DNA of 64,000 nucleotides. Origin: Vigna angularis. Lineage: Eukaryota > Streptophyta > Magnoliopsida > Fabales > Fabaceae. The notes beneath the pieces were generated by a model. The model saw only the letters and a list, made by a program, of their open reading frames with translations, made no database searches and had not been told where the DNA came from. The stretch is from NCBI RefSeq assembly GCF_016808095.1, contig NC_068975.1:17553501-17617500 (forward strand), read 5' to 3'. This document shows positions 22,897-34,482 of this stretch, piece by piece. The position numbers were made by a program, and so were the translations under genes. Each line of letters begins with the position of its first letter. The stretch's first letter is position 1.

Positions 22897-23675
22897 TGAG
22901 TACTAGGCCGACGCGAACGGTCGCACGAGTACTCATACCTTTAAAATGATATTTAAATATTTTTAATTATTATTATTTTTTTAAAAGATAGATAACGATA
23001 TTAAGCACTAGGACGATGCGAACGATCACACGAGCACTCATATCGTTATCTACTTATTTAGGAAGACTTGAGAGTATTGAGTGCTAGGCTGATGCGGACG
23101 ATCGCACGAGCACTCATACCCTCGTTTAATATTACGTAAATAAGAGAGAAAGGTATTGAACACTAGGACGATGCGAGCGATCACACGAGTGTTCAACCTT
23201 TAAAACATATTTTTGGAAATTTTATTTAAGAAAAGAAGAAAAGGTTTTTAACACAAGGACGACGCGAGCGATCACACGTGTGCTTAACCTTCAAAACGTA
23301 TTTTTGAAATTTTATTTAAGAAAAGAAGAAAAGGTTTTTAACACAAGGAGGACGCGAACGGTCACACGTGTGTTTAAACCTTTAAAACATATTTTTGAAA
23401 TTTTATTTAAGAAAAGAAGAAAAGTTTTTAGCACAAGGACGACGCGAGCGGTCACACGTGCGCTTAAACCTTTAAAACTTTTCTTGTAAATTTATTTAAG
23501 GAAGAAGAAGAGGTTTTTAGCACAAGGACGACGCGAGCGGTCACACGTGTGCTTAAACCTTTAAAACGTATTTTTGAAATTTTATTTAAGAAAAGAAGAA
23601 AAGGTTTTTAGCACAAGGACGACGCGAGCGGTCACTCGTGCGCTTTAAACCTTTAAAGCTTTTCTTGTAAATTTT
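22897..23675. repeat. About 90-bp tandem repeat in the Ogre LTR
   Basis: The phrase CACAAGGACGACGCGAGCG recurs at about 23251, 23341, 23431, 23520 and 23611, with more diverged versions (GCACTAGGACGATGCGAACG) at 22900-23190. Each unit holds CGGTCACACGTG or CGATCACACGAG followed by CTTAA. Confidence 0.88.
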
Positions 23676-23859
23676 TTTTATTTAAACTATCAATATTGTA
23701 TTATTAAATATATATTTTAGGATAAGTAAATGTCTAAAATAAATAAATAGAACAAAATAAAATAAGACAATAAAGAAAAATAAATAAACAAAAGAAATTG
23801 GAGAGACTGAACGGACGTTGGGGACAATATTAAGGATAGCGAGCGTTCATTGGGGAGAG

Positions 23860-24520
23860 GACGAACGTCCGTTGGGGGATATAACGGACGGACGTTTAGA
23901 AATGTGAGCTGAATGACGAGCATTCGTCGAGAGATATAACGGACGGACGTTGGGAACGAAGGCTGAATAACGAACGCTCGTTGAAGAGATGACGAACGGA
24001 CGTTGAGAAATTGAGGCTGAGTGACGAACGCTCGTTATTGAAATGACGAACGAACGTTCAACAATGGAAGCTTAAGGACGAACGTTCGTTACTGACATGA
24101 CGAACGGACGTTAAAAAATGGTAGCTTAAGGACGAACGTTCGTTATTGACATGACGAACGGACGTTCAGATATGGAAGCTTAAGGACGAACGCTCGTTGT
24201 TTGAAACGACGAACGGACGGTCAAAAATGGAAGCTTAAGGACGAACGTTCGTTATTGACATGACGAACGGACGTTCAAAAATGGAAGCTTAAGGACGAAC
24301 GTTCGTTATTGAATGGCGAACGGACGTAAAGGCTTAAGGTTAACGAACGCTCATTCCTTTAGCTAACGAGCGCTCATTCGTTTGGATAACGAACGTTCGT
24401 TAGTGAGAAGGATGAGCGAATGGTCTAAAAGGCTTAAGTTTAACGAGCGCTCGTTCATTTTGATAACGAGCGTTCGTGTTGGGGAGATGGCGAACGGACG
24501 CTATATAACGAGCGTTCCAA
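23860..24520. repeat. 54-bp tandem repeat with AACGTTCGTT palindromes in the Ogre LTR
   Basis: AGCTTAAGGACGAACGTTCG recurs at 24069, 24123, 24177, 24232 and 24286 (54-55 bases), flanked by looser units. Each unit carries GACGAACGTTCGT and GACGAACGGACGTT, which are inverted relative to each other. Confidence 0.9.
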
Positions 24521-25943
24521 AAGAGGCCCAAGGCTCCCGGACGTACGCTCATTTCTGGGCCTGGCCCAGTCCCAGTCCAATGCTTTCTAACCTAGAATTT
24601 CCTAGGGGTTCAGAGATTCATCCTCATTCCCACTCCTTCACGCCAGTTCGCACCTTCTCCAGAGATTCAAGGTCTCTTGTTCAGCACCACAACTGATCAC
24701 CACCTCTGCCATAGCCGGCCACCGTCACCTCAAACAAAACGCGCCTTGGCCTCTCCGGCTACCCCTCGCACCACCAGAACCACCGTCAGCCAAGACACCA
24801 CCGTCTCCACTTCTCTCTCTTCGAAAACCAGAGATTCTCAAGGATGGTTTTCCTCCGTCTTCATCTCCGATCCGCTCGTGCTATCATCATCCATCAACAT
24901 CAACTTCACCATTGCTAAAACCTCCACGACGAACACGACCACTGTCACGATAATGTTCCCCCCCCCCGTGCCTATACTCGTCCACCTCCTCGGCCACCCA
25001 CACGGTCACCATCACCTACCAGGACGACCTTAGCGACGCCACTGCCACCACCACACAGCAGACTACTACTTCCAAACCGCCAACCACGAAACAATCAGCC
25101 ACCCTCTTCCTCCCCATTCGAGGATTTTCTCGAAGGCCTAATGCCCCCCTGCAACACCATTTTTCCCTCTCTGCCTCCCCTAATTTTTTAATGTTTACTG
25201 ATGGGTTTAATGTTGGTTGAATCTTGTCCATTTGGTATTGGAAACGATGAGTGTGTAGTGTGCATATGAGCATGAGTGGGATAGATGATTCTGTGACAAT
25301 GGTGCATGGGCTGGCGAGACAGGGGTGCATGGAGCTTATGCAGTAAGCATACATGATGAATTTGAACATACAAGTGAACAAAAGACCTACCTGCTGCTAT
25401 GGCTGCTGCTACTGCTAGCTGTGTATCCGGTGACCTCTTCTTGCCGGTGCCAGTGCCGATGATGATTCTGGGTGATGATCCCAGATGATGGTTTCTCCTG
25501 TGCACCCTTTTTCCTTTTTTTCTCTCTCTGATCCAACAAAATTCTGCTCCCCAAAATCTTGGCAAAATCCCCTTCTAACTACCTGGTCCCCCTTTTTCCA
25601 AAAATCTTGGAAAAATTCTCCTTAACCACCTTGTCCCCTCCCCTCAGACACGCCTTCCATACGCGCCCTTTTCCATGTTTTCTATTTTTTTTTTCAATTT
25701 TATTTTATTTTATTTTTTTATTATTTTCAGTTTTAATTTTATTTTTCAATTTTTTAATTATTTTGATTAATTAACTCTATTAAAACAAATTGCGGATAAG
25801 AAAGAAAAAAAAAGAAATTGAATTAAAAGCAAAAATCTGAATACATAAAAATAGAATAAAACAAGAAGGTGAAATAAAGAAAAATAATAAAAAAACCAAT
25901 AAAAACACATTTTTTACAACCCGGACAAAATTGAGTGTTGACA

Positions 25944-25989
25944 CCGCTCAGCGGTAGTTTGCCGCTCAGCGGTAGTTTGCCGCTCAGCG
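25944..25989. repeat. CCGCTCAGCGG array at the Ogre insertion point
   Basis: Three copies of CCGCTCAGCGG spaced by GTAGTTTG-like linkers, directly abutting the Ogre LTR. Related copies sit in the 5' LTR of the same element at 30211-30327. Confidence 0.9.
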
Positions 25990-26131
25990 GCACTTACGGG
26001 AAGTGCTCTCCTTCTCCTTAGCTTAACCTAAATGCGTCCTAAACATACCCCTCACTGGCTCCCTGCAATAAAATTCTCAGATCACTCATGCACAACCCTA
26101 TTATGTAACAAACAAAAATATGATCAATCAA

Positions 26132-26180
26132 CTGGGTTGCCTCCCAAGTAGCGCTTGTTTAACGTCACGAGCCTGACCCA
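26132..26180 (-). promoter_or_regulatory. Second copy of the Athila-like hairpin motif
   Basis: Minus strand: GACGTTAAAC, AGCGCT and the hairpin TTGGGAGGCAACCCAG, whose outer pair is a U-G wobble. Lies about 260 bases downstream of the first copy at 26390-26439. Confidence 0.7.
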
Positions 26181-26389
26181 AAATCCTCCAGCACCCTTCA
26201 GTAGATGCAAATCTTTCTTACCAACACCCATCAGTAGGTGTATACAAACATAGTATCCTTCAGTAGATACTCTTCCGCCTAACATCCATCAGTAGATGCT
26301 ATACCCAACAAATTTTACAGAAATAATGTCCAACAGATTAAAAATTACAAAACCAAAATAAAATCAAAAGAACAAATGTCCTCAAATCA

Positions 26390-26439
26390 CTGGAATGCCT
26401 TCCAGCAAGCGCTCTTTTAACGTCATTAGCTTGACCCAA
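26390..26439 (-). promoter_or_regulatory. Post-stop hairpin motif, first copy
   Basis: Six bases after the stop of the gag-protease frame (26446). Minus strand: GACGTTAAAAGAGCGCTT, then CTGGAAGGCATTCCAG, a 5-bp stem in which G-C pairs of the related motifs are replaced by A-T on both sides. Confidence 0.75.
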
Positions 26440-26445
26440 TAATGT

Positions 26446-28956
26446 TCAAGTTCCTTCTTCATGGTTGATGTTCCTATCACACCAACTCCTCAACTGCTTC
26501 CGGTACACTTTTTTGACTCTTCTAGAATGTGGAGACTCTATCTCTATTATCTCATTCTTTTTGTAGCCTTTCACAACCCACAACTTGTTTTTGAATCTCA
26601 CAGGTGTACCAAGTTGGAGTCGTTCTTTCATCCAGTCATCATGAACTTTTCTTCCTCTTCCAATCTTTTCTTCTTCCTGTACCTGAAACAACAAACAATG
26701 TTTACCTTTAACCTTGGGCTTTTCATCTTCAGGGCTAGTCATGAGTACATCTTGAAATGCAGCTTTATGACTAGCTTCTTCCTCCTGCATCTGTCTCTCT
26801 TCTTTGAAGACATCTACAACAACCCTTTCTTCTCGGTCTTGGAGCACCACTATACCTTCGTTCACATCAATGATGGCTTTGTCCGTTTTCATAAACGGTC
26901 TTCCGAGAATAATGGGTATCTTTTCAGTCTCCATCTCCATCACCACAAAGTCTGCCAAGAACTGTAGTTTGCCTACACAAACTATAATATCCTATGCTAT
27001 TCCATAGGGTTTCTTCGAGGATCCATCTGCCATTAGTAAGTTAACCTTTATAGGCTTCACATCCACATCACCAATCTGTTCAAGTAAAGAATAAGGTATC
27101 AAGTTAACACTTGATCCTAAATCAAGTAAAGCCTTCTTTATCCTTTTCTTCCCTATTGTGCATGGAATGGAGAAACCTCCTGGATCTTTTGCTTTTGGAG
27201 GGAATGGCTCCTTTTTAACAGCTTTATACTTCTTTGTATCAACATCTCTACGTCTTTTCTTTGTAGATACTTCTTCCTCAGGTTTAGTATAAACTACAAT
27301 ATGTTGTAATATCTCCTTCCAAGGTACATCATTGTCCACCATATAGAATAATTCTGTAAAATCAAATTGTTTCTCATGATTTATTGGAAAAGGAAAAATA
27401 TCTTTACTCTTTATCTCTCTTCTCTCTCCTTTCTCTTTTCTCTCTTCTTTTTCTTTTTCTCTCTTTTCTCTCTCTTCTTTTTCTTCCTCTCCTTTTTCTT
27501 TCTCTCTGTCTAACTCAACTATTTCATCATTTGTACTCTCCAACACTTTACATTCTTCCCTGGGGTTAACCTCATTATTAGCCCCAAAATTTTTGTTAGG
27601 CCTTTCTTCCAACTGCTTGGTAATCTGACCCATTTGAATCTCCAAGTTCTTAATAGCAGCATCAGTGCTCTTTTGAGAAGATTCAGTTTTCTGTATAAAT
27701 TGCTGAAGAGTTTCTTCCATCCTTATTGATCTTTCATTAAGTATAGAAATCTGTTGCCATAAGGTTGGTTGTTGTTGTTGCTTGTTAAATTGCCCAGTTT
27801 GTCCAGCTTGCCCACTTTGTCCTTGACCAATGCTTGGGTGTGGTTTCCACCCTTGATTGAAATTCCCCTGATGGTATGGAAATTGATTGGCCATGAAGTT
27901 AACATCCTCTAAAGCTTCTGCTGGAAAGGCGCATTGACCATTGATATGGTCACCTCCACATAATTCACACAACTGTGATTGAACCTGTGCAACAGTCTTT
28001 AACTCTTTTGGCAATTGTGCAAGTGTTTTTGTGAGAGTCTCTAGTTGTTGAGTTAGTATCTTATTCTGTGCTAGCAAGGCGTCATGGGATTGCAGCTGTA
28101 GAACTCCTTTTTGTTGAATAAGAGCTCCTCTTTCACTATTCAGCTCATTATCACTAGTAGCCATGTTTTCAATTATTTCTGTAGCTTCCTCTGGAGTTTT
28201 CCATTTGATATTTCCTCCAGCTGAGGCGTCAAGCATCATCTTGGTTTGTGAACCAAGACCTCAAATGAAGATCAAGACTTCCACTTCGTCAAAACCATGC
28301 GTGGGAGTTTTTCGTAGTAAGCTTTTATATCTGTCCCACGCATGACCTAGTGATTCCTCCATACCTTGCCTGAAAGATGAAATCTCTTGCTTTCCTTTAT
28401 TTACCTTTGATTGTGGAAAGTATTTGTTTAGGAACTTTGTCACCACTGCTTCCCACTCTGTAAAGCTTCCTTCTGGGAAAGAGTTCAACCAAAGCTTAGC
28501 GTTGCCTCCTAATGAGAATGGAAACAGGCTAAGTTTGATTGCTTCATCCAGCACCCCATTTATCTTTACTGTGTTGCAAATCTCGCTAAACGTAGTGAGG
28601 TGCTCATATGGGCTTTCGTGAGACAACCCATTAAATTGGTTACTCTTAACCAGTTGGATTAATGCTGGTTTCACCTCCATATTAGCCGCATTGACTCTTG
28701 GTCTTGCTATGCTATTGAAATGCTGAGGTCCAGCTACATTAGTATAATCAGCAAGAGTTCGTCTGATATTATTATTCTCCATCTTCTCAATGCTATGGTC
28801 AGAACTTTGTGGTGATGGTTGTACCAGAGTTTCCGGAGAAGGAAAAAGTTCTCTAGATGTACGGAATCTTCTCCTCCGTCTACTCTCGTCTAAGCCTTCA
28901 AGAAGAGGTTCTGCAGTTTTCTTGCTCCTAGTTCGGATTGTTTCTTGCATACACAA
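26446..28956 (-). pseudogene. Gag-protease of the outer Athila-like element
   Basis: A single frame over 2.5 kb with two in-frame stops, TGA at 28261 and TAG at 26992. Before the first stop: a basic N terminus, RRTLADYTNVAG and a gag capsid region. Between the stops: the rest of capsid, a Gln-rich coiled coil, the zinc knuckle CELCGGDHINGQC, a very Glu/Lys-rich low-complexity stretch, and the protease active site region LLDLGSSVNLIP. After the second stop: ILGRPFMKTDKAIIDV and a basic tail ending QLRSWCDRNINHEEGT. Apart from the two stops the frame is clean, so decay is recent. The C-terminal tail differs from that of the element at 8455-14862, which enters RT instead. Confidence 0.88.
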
Positions 28957-29238
28957 GAAAACAAATCCCTAAAAGAATTGGTTAGCACAAAAAGATATAA
29001 AAGAAGATATAAGATCAGAGATAAGAAGATAAAACAAAAACAGAAAAATAAAAACAGAAAACAGAAAAAATAAAAACAGAAAAATAAAATAATAACCGAA
29101 AAATAAAAACAGAAAATAAAATAAAATAAAAACTGAAAAATAAAAACAGAAAATAAAAACAGAAATTCAAATTTCAAAATTCAAAATTCAAGTCAAAGAT
29201 AATCAATAATCACACAAATGAACTAGTTAAACCACGAG

Positions 29239-29256
29239 TCCCCAGCAACGGCGCCA
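29239..29256 (-). other. Primer binding site (tRNA-Asp type)
   Basis: Minus strand TGGCGCCGTTGCTGGGGA directly beside the LTR end; same type as at 9621. Confidence 0.9.
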
Positions 29257-30533
29257 AAAACTTGATGACAAATTTATGAACACCGAAAACAACGCCACAA
29301 ACTTGTTTAACCCTCGGCAAGTGTGACCGAATCATATCAAGTAATAAAACTAGGTAAGACCAAGTATCGTTTTCCCAAAGGACTCACGGCCTAGTTAGCT
29401 TTATGATTTGTTGATTATTTAAGACTTGTAAACAATTGATTTTAGGTTTTTAATGCAAAAGACAGTAATTAAACATGTATGCATGAATTTGATCAATGGA
29501 AAAGAGGAATACAAACACTTTAATGAATTAGATGGATGAGTATGTTGTTGGGGTTATCAATTTCATCTTATCCACTCTCATATACTTTAGGAATTCATCA
29601 TTCTTTTCATCAAATGCTAATGCCACTCTCTAAATCACCTTGCAAGAAGGCCTATCCTTAATTACGAGTTCATACAATTCCTAGCATCCCTAATAATTAA
29701 TTCTGAAGTGCAGAAGCTTAACGGCAACCAACCCTCATATTCCTATGCCTAGGCAATATGCTATTGGGAGAAATTCCCCGGATCTAGATTTCCCCATACG
29801 TTTCCATATCGACAAAATCAATAATCATGACATTGAATGAGTTAAACAGTGCAAGCTTTAAGCAAGGAGGAAAAATCCTAACTAATGATGAAAGAAAGCA
29901 TGTATCTTAAAGTAAGATGTTAAAACATTAATTCCATATATGAGAGTTTCACAAGACTACATTGATTCCCCAACAACAATACAAGGTTTAGTTCACCATA
30001 TTCATGGTGAATCTAGATGAACAATAATGAAAGAATGAAAGATAGAACCCTAGAAAGATGAGAAGGTAGCCTAAGCATCCAAGATCTTCCTCCAAGGGGT
30101 GGAAAAGTATGTGTTTGCTTCGTCTCTAGCCAAAGATACAAACCCTAGGAACACCTAAAGCTTATATACTATTCGTAAAATTACATAAAAGTGGGCCTAA
30201 GCCCAAAAGAGTGCCGCTCAGCGGTAAGTGCGTGAGTTGATTCTTCCCCTCAGTGGCATTTTCACCCCTCAGCGGATCCAACGTGAGTTCCTGAGTGCCG
30301 CTCAGCGGTAAACTACCGCTGAGCGGTAGTTGCGACTTCTCCTTTTGCACTTTTTTATGTCTTTTCTGATTCCATCTCTATCCTTCTTCATTTCTTTCAC
30401 CAAATTCACCTTAAAACCTGCATAAAACACTGAAATCAAGCATAAACCTGTCCAGCTCTCTTATTTCCAAAAATATGAAAAAAAGCATGATTCCAAACTA
30501 GTTTCTAAGGGTTAAAAATTGCTTTTAGTATCA
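29257..30533 (-). repeat. 5' LTR of the outer Athila-like element
   Basis: Minus strand, proposed start TGATACTAAAAGC at 30533 (30554 is an alternative) and end at 29257. It contains a palindromic CCGCTCAGCGG/CCGCTGAGCGG cluster (30211-30327) and a TATATAAG box at 30161-30168. No partner LTR is in the window, so the outer boundary is uncertain. Confidence 0.7.
30161..30168 (-). promoter_or_regulatory. TATA box of the outer Athila-like LTR
   Basis: TATATAAG on the minus strand, about 45 bases downstream of the CCGCTGAGCGG palindromes. Confidence 0.65.
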
Positions 30534-31591
30534 ATTTTAAGCATGAAAATAACAGTTTTTCATTAAGTTTTGGATTCATTATTAATTGAAACTTGATATA
30601 CAAACATTTTTATTTTCTCTTTCAAAATTTCTGCCATAATTTTAATTCTTTATTTCCCAATGGTCAAAATCCAAATACTCTTCGGATCCAAGAGACCTAA
30701 AAGTAAAAAACAATGCAGTAAAAAATCATATTAATATATAATCACATTTTAAACCGTATTAATATTAATTTAATAATGAGACTACTTTGAATCCTTTTAA
30801 ATAAAGTAAAAACTAAATTAAAGACAAAAAAAAATCTTAATTAAAAAATATTATATTTATATTAATATCAAGAGAAAATATACTAATTAAAATTAAAAGA
30901 ATTTTTGGAAGGGGATACAATGAATTATATTTATAAATTAAATATATCATTATACGTTCAAGAAAATCTTCAAGACAATAAAACAAGAAATTTTACAAGT
31001 TCATTACAAACATAAATTTTACAAAAGAGAAAATATGACACCTAAATTTATTTCAAATTTTTAGAATAAGATGACTTATAATATTGATGTTTTATGTTAA
31101 TGACAACCTAATGAACAAGAAATCGTATAGTGAGAAGATTAAGATTGAATGAATAGCACATGAAGAATTTTAAAACTATAAAAAAAATAATGAAAATTGA
31201 AATATATGATTTAAAATATTTATATACTCATTGCAATGCTTGTATAATACAAGACATATTTAAATCTGATACTAAAACTGTAATATTGGCGAGGTTGGAT
31301 GGATGCTTAGAACCAACCGAGTTAACAAAAAGAAATTAAAAAATGAATTTAAAAAATCTATCTCTTTTTTATTGTTTTTTATTTATTTGAAATCGAATGG
31401 AATCTTAGTCGTATAATTACCAAAATAAGATTTATAATTTCCTACTTTAATAAAAAAAATACATTAAAAATACCTTAAAAAGTTAATAAGGAATAATCTG
31501 TTAGATTTATAGAGATGAAATTCAATTCCTAAACCTAACTTAAAAATTAAAACCCCTTAAACCTTGTGTGAGTAAAGGTTCTGCTGTGGCA
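30534..31591. other. AT-rich intergenic sequence upstream of the SWIB gene
   Basis: No ORF or recognisable element. The last 150 bases become pyrimidine-rich and probably contain the promoter and transcription start of the SWIB gene; I cannot place a TATA box with confidence. Confidence 0.6.
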
Positions 31592-31639
31592 ATGCCCTGC
31601 AAACCTCTTTTTTCTCCTCCATTGCCATTCATTTCGTAG
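31592..31639 (+). promoter_or_regulatory. Upstream ORF in the SWIB gene 5' leader
   Basis: A 15-codon ATG-to-TAG frame (MPCKPLFSPPLPFIS) about 107 bases before the main start. If the leader begins upstream of it, it could lower translation of the main ORF. Confidence 0.4.
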
Positions 31640-31746
31640 CGTCCTTCAAGTTCCAACCACACTACCCTCTATTTCTTCGTCAAGCTTCGTGTTTTATCGG
31701 TGCCCAACTCCTTTTAGGCGTTGAATTTCAGGGATTCAAAGCAAAA

Positions 31747-33063
31747 ATGCTCCCTCAGCGCATGAAGAAAGCCATCACTGACAACCCTAAGAAGCTTGCC
31801 AACTTGATTGACCTCGTCAACCTTCCATCCACGCTCAGAGAATTCGTGGGCCAGTCTCAGATTTCCCGTTTGGGTTGTTTCATGTCGGTTTGGTCCTACA
31901 TCAAAGCCAATAATCTGCAGGTTCCCCCTCTCTTCTTTTAAAAATGTGATATTTTTGTTGAAGTTACGTTCAATTCTATCTTGTGGTTTGTTGGATTTTG
32001 ACTCGCTTTTGAAGTTTGTAAAATTTATCTTATGTGAATTGTTTAGACAGAATTATGTGAATTGTTTGTTAATGGATTATTGTTGAAGAGTTAGAGTTCA
32101 AGATACGACTTTTGAGCTAAGGGTTTTATTAGAAAATTCAAGGAGTTTTGTTTTTGAAATATATATTGCCTTCTCTTTGGAGAGGCAGTGATTAAAAGAG
32201 GCAGGAAGTAGGAACTGCGAATGACTGGAATGGACCTTTATAAGGTAGTTGAGTAATTTAATATTGATACACCTAGCCCATTTTTGAATATGTACTGGGG
32301 AATGGAATGGATTTGAATAAAGTTACTATTCCATTGTTTGGTAATTTTGTAACGGAATGGGAAAAAAGGGTATGATTCTATGCCCCCAAATTGGAAGGGA
32401 AGAAAGAAATGAGTATTTGATTGAATGGAATGCTTTCTATTATGTTTCATTCCATTTCATCCTATTATAAACAATGCAAAGAATGGAACATAATAGTATT
32501 TTGTTCATTTTTACTCTATTTCATTGTTTTACACAAATCCAATCACAGCTCTATATTTGGCTAAGATATGCCTCCTTGCAGCTTTAATGGCACAGTAGTA
32601 CTTAGCAAAACTTTTGGGCACTTTGTATACATGGATTGAGGCAAGACAAGAAATATCTAGTTTGTGCTGCGTATCTTGTTTGAACTATGCTATGCACACT
32701 ATCTACATATTATTCCAAAATAGAGATCTCTTTCTGACGTTTTTTAACTGTTACAGAATCTTTTGTAATTACTAAATTTTTTATTTTATTGAAGTGTAAG
32801 TTATAAATTTGTAAAATGTGGGTATCCAGTCGTCAAGTTGGCTCTGGTGTTTTATGGGTTGGGGTACTTTTTTTGATATATTGATATGCAGCTCCCATGG
32901 ATTGATTAAATGAGTTGCTTCTTTAATTGAGCAGGACCCAAACAACAAGAATGTGATCAACTGTGATGATAAGCTAAAGAGTATTTTGTTGGGGAAACCT
33001 CAGGTTGAGTTAGCAGAACTTCCTGCACTTATCAAGATGCACTTTCCAAAAGAGCCCAAATGA
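31747..33063 (+). CDS. SWIB/MDM2-domain protein (two exons)
   Basis: Host gene. Exon 1 is 31747-31920 (58 codons, ending CAG before GTTCCC); the intron is 31921-32934, with a TTTAATTGAGCAG acceptor; exon 2 is 32935-33063 and ends in TGA. The joined product has 100 residues and consists almost wholly of one SWIB domain: the start (MKKAITDNPKKLANLIDLVN), the core (LREFVGQSQISRLGCFMSVW), the DPNNKNVINCDDKL segment at the exon junction, and LKSILLGKPQVE. SWIB domains occur in chromatin-remodelling SWI/SNF subunits and in small plant proteins directed to nucleus or organelles. The N terminus is basic but no clear transit peptide is visible, so location is open. The first ATG of the conserved region is used. 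An AATAAA lies at 33076. It is the only gene here not tied to a mobile element. Confidence 0.9.
31921..32934 (+). other. Intron 1 of the SWIB gene
   Basis: 1014 bases, GT-AG. Around 32280-32510 it contains repeated GGAATGG and CCATTCC phrases in both orientations, possibly a decayed small transposon, but no terminal repeats or target duplication could be defined. Confidence 0.85.
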
Positions 33064-34482
33064 CATCGGTAATATAATAAAGATGCCTGTTATCTAGGAA
33101 AGTGTAGCCTTCCTCAAGACGAGATTCTGAATATGTTTCCTTTTTTTGTCTTTTCCTCCATACTGTAACATCATACGTTTAGGAATCTAGCTTCAGAGCC
33201 ACCGAAATTTGCAGTTTTCTTTATGCTGTATGGATTGATTAATCTTTTTACATGTGATTCAACTTAAAATGTCCTGTTTCGCAGCATGCTTTTGCCACTT
33301 TCTAAATTTTGTAATTAAACAGTGACAGTTAGATATTGATTTTGTATGCAAATATATATTATGCTTTTATCATTTATGGCAAGTCATTTTACAATTCTTT
33401 TTTGAAAAGGGGACCAAGGTTACTTTTTATCAGAAAGATAGGGTAAATATTAAGGTGTATCTATTACAATTTGTAAATTCCAGATATATTCTGAGACTTT
33501 GTGAAGTAAGCCAAGCTATCTCCTATCTGGACTTGTCCTATTCTGAGTTATGTAGCCTCTATCAACAGAAGTGGTGATGCTATTTTTTACCAAAATCATT
33601 GCTAAGATAAATATTCATGTCATGCCATGAGTGGTCTAAAGTGAACACTGATGATGTGGCTGCAAAATGGAATCGGCAGTAGTTCAGGGGGTGTGATTTG
33701 AGGATGGCAATGAGAATGAGTTAAAAAGAGTTAGTCATAAAAAATGCTTTGTCTTTTTTAATGCTTCTATTCGTAACTTTCAGTTTCAATCTTGCAGCAT
33801 ATACCATTTTCTGCAGCATGTGACTAATCTAAAATTGGTCATTACTCTTTCACAGTCAAGATATGAGTTTTGCAATTCCGGAAACACATTTAAGTTATGA
33901 AAACTTTTACTAGGAAATATTTTTGCTTTCAATTAAATTTGCTAAGTTCTCATATAGGCTTAAGGAGAGAAACAAACACCAGTTGTATCCATCTTTTTAT
34001 TTTTCTTTCTGATTTTGCTATTGTGCACATGTTTGTCTCTTAGATATAGTCTATGCAACTTAAGCACTCCCACAGTTAGATGTTTGTGTTTCTACCCAAC
34101 GTTGAAGAGGATAAACCAAGTTTATCAATTGATTATCATTCAAACTCTTAGCATGTAAAGATCAATATTGTCATAGTATGAGAAAAAAAGGTTTAATTAT
34201 TCATTTACTCCCAATGGCTGTCCATGCTTATATTTAAAAATAATTCATTTTAGTCCTTTACATACCATTTTTAGTTCATGTACATGCTATTTTATGGAGA
34301 AGTCCTCAACTTTGAACGTTGTGCTTCTATGAGATAGAACATGGGTATCCTCCATTTGTTGTTTTTCATCTTGAAAGTTGGTTCCTTTGATGCTTTATTT
34401 TTGCTTTTGTAACCCTACTTCTAGTACTCGATGTTGATTTATGCTTTTGTAGTTCGAAGAAACTTAGGACTTTTTTTTATTG
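33064..34482. other. 3' flank of the SWIB gene, intergenic
   Basis: Contains the 3' UTR (AATAAA at 33076) and then AT-rich sequence without ORFs or clear repeats. Confidence 0.6.

Larger units (their letters stand above)
1..25943 (-). mobile_element. Ogre/Tat-lineage Ty3/gypsy giant retrotransposon (composite, 3' LTR cut by window)
   Basis: Read on the minus strand the order is: 5' LTR 22300-25943, PBS 22279-22297, ORF1 21600-19567, gag 19278-16549, protease and linker (interrupted), intron, RT, RNase H, second RNase H, integrase ending at 4615, a tandem-repeat-rich 3' region, PPT at 928, and the 3' LTR 927-1, which continues off the window. An ORF upstream of gag, a second RNase H, an intron before RT, an Arg-type PBS and a total size above 20 kb are hallmarks of Ogre. 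The first 927 bases match 25012-25943 with about ten substitutions and one 4-5 bp indel seen by eye, so the insertion is fairly young. Two later insertions (8455-14862 and 15416-16508) lie inside. It is inserted into the Athila-like element at 25944-30533; its target duplication cannot be checked because the left flank is missing. Confidence 0.92.
22300..25943 (-). repeat. Ogre 5' LTR (3.6 kb)
   Basis: Begins TGTCAACACTC at 25943 (minus strand) and ends at 22300 beside the PBS; 25012-25943 is repeated at 1-927. It contains two tandem arrays (22897-23675 and 23860-24520), a pair of related segments with CTCCTACGTA (about 22612-22690 and 22737-22815), and a long T/A-rich end. A 3.6-kb LTR is large even for gypsy elements but normal for Ogre. 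Confidence 0.93.
25944..30533 (-). mobile_element. Athila-like Ty3/gypsy element, 3' end displaced by the Ogre insertion
   Basis: On the minus strand: 5' LTR about 29257-30533, PBS 29239-29256, gag-protease 28956-26446, then non-coding sequence up to 25944, where the Ogre begins. The remaining 3' part and 3' LTR must lie beyond the left window edge. Gag and protease are recognisable relatives of the element at 8455-14862, with the same zinc knuckle type, PBS type and post-stop hairpin, but different LTR sequence. No RT or integrase is present in the visible part. Confidence 0.85.

Noticed and set aside
24382..25033. Plus-strand ORFs rich in Thr/Pro/His at the Ogre LTR, with a leader-like CT-rich context
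   Set aside because: Opposite to element transcription, no recognisable domain, and low-complexity codons; a captured gene fragment is possible but not supportable.
32280..32510. Possible miniature inverted-repeat transposon in the SWIB intron
   Set aside because: GGAATGG and CCATTCC phrases occur in both orientations, but I could not define terminal repeats or a target duplication.
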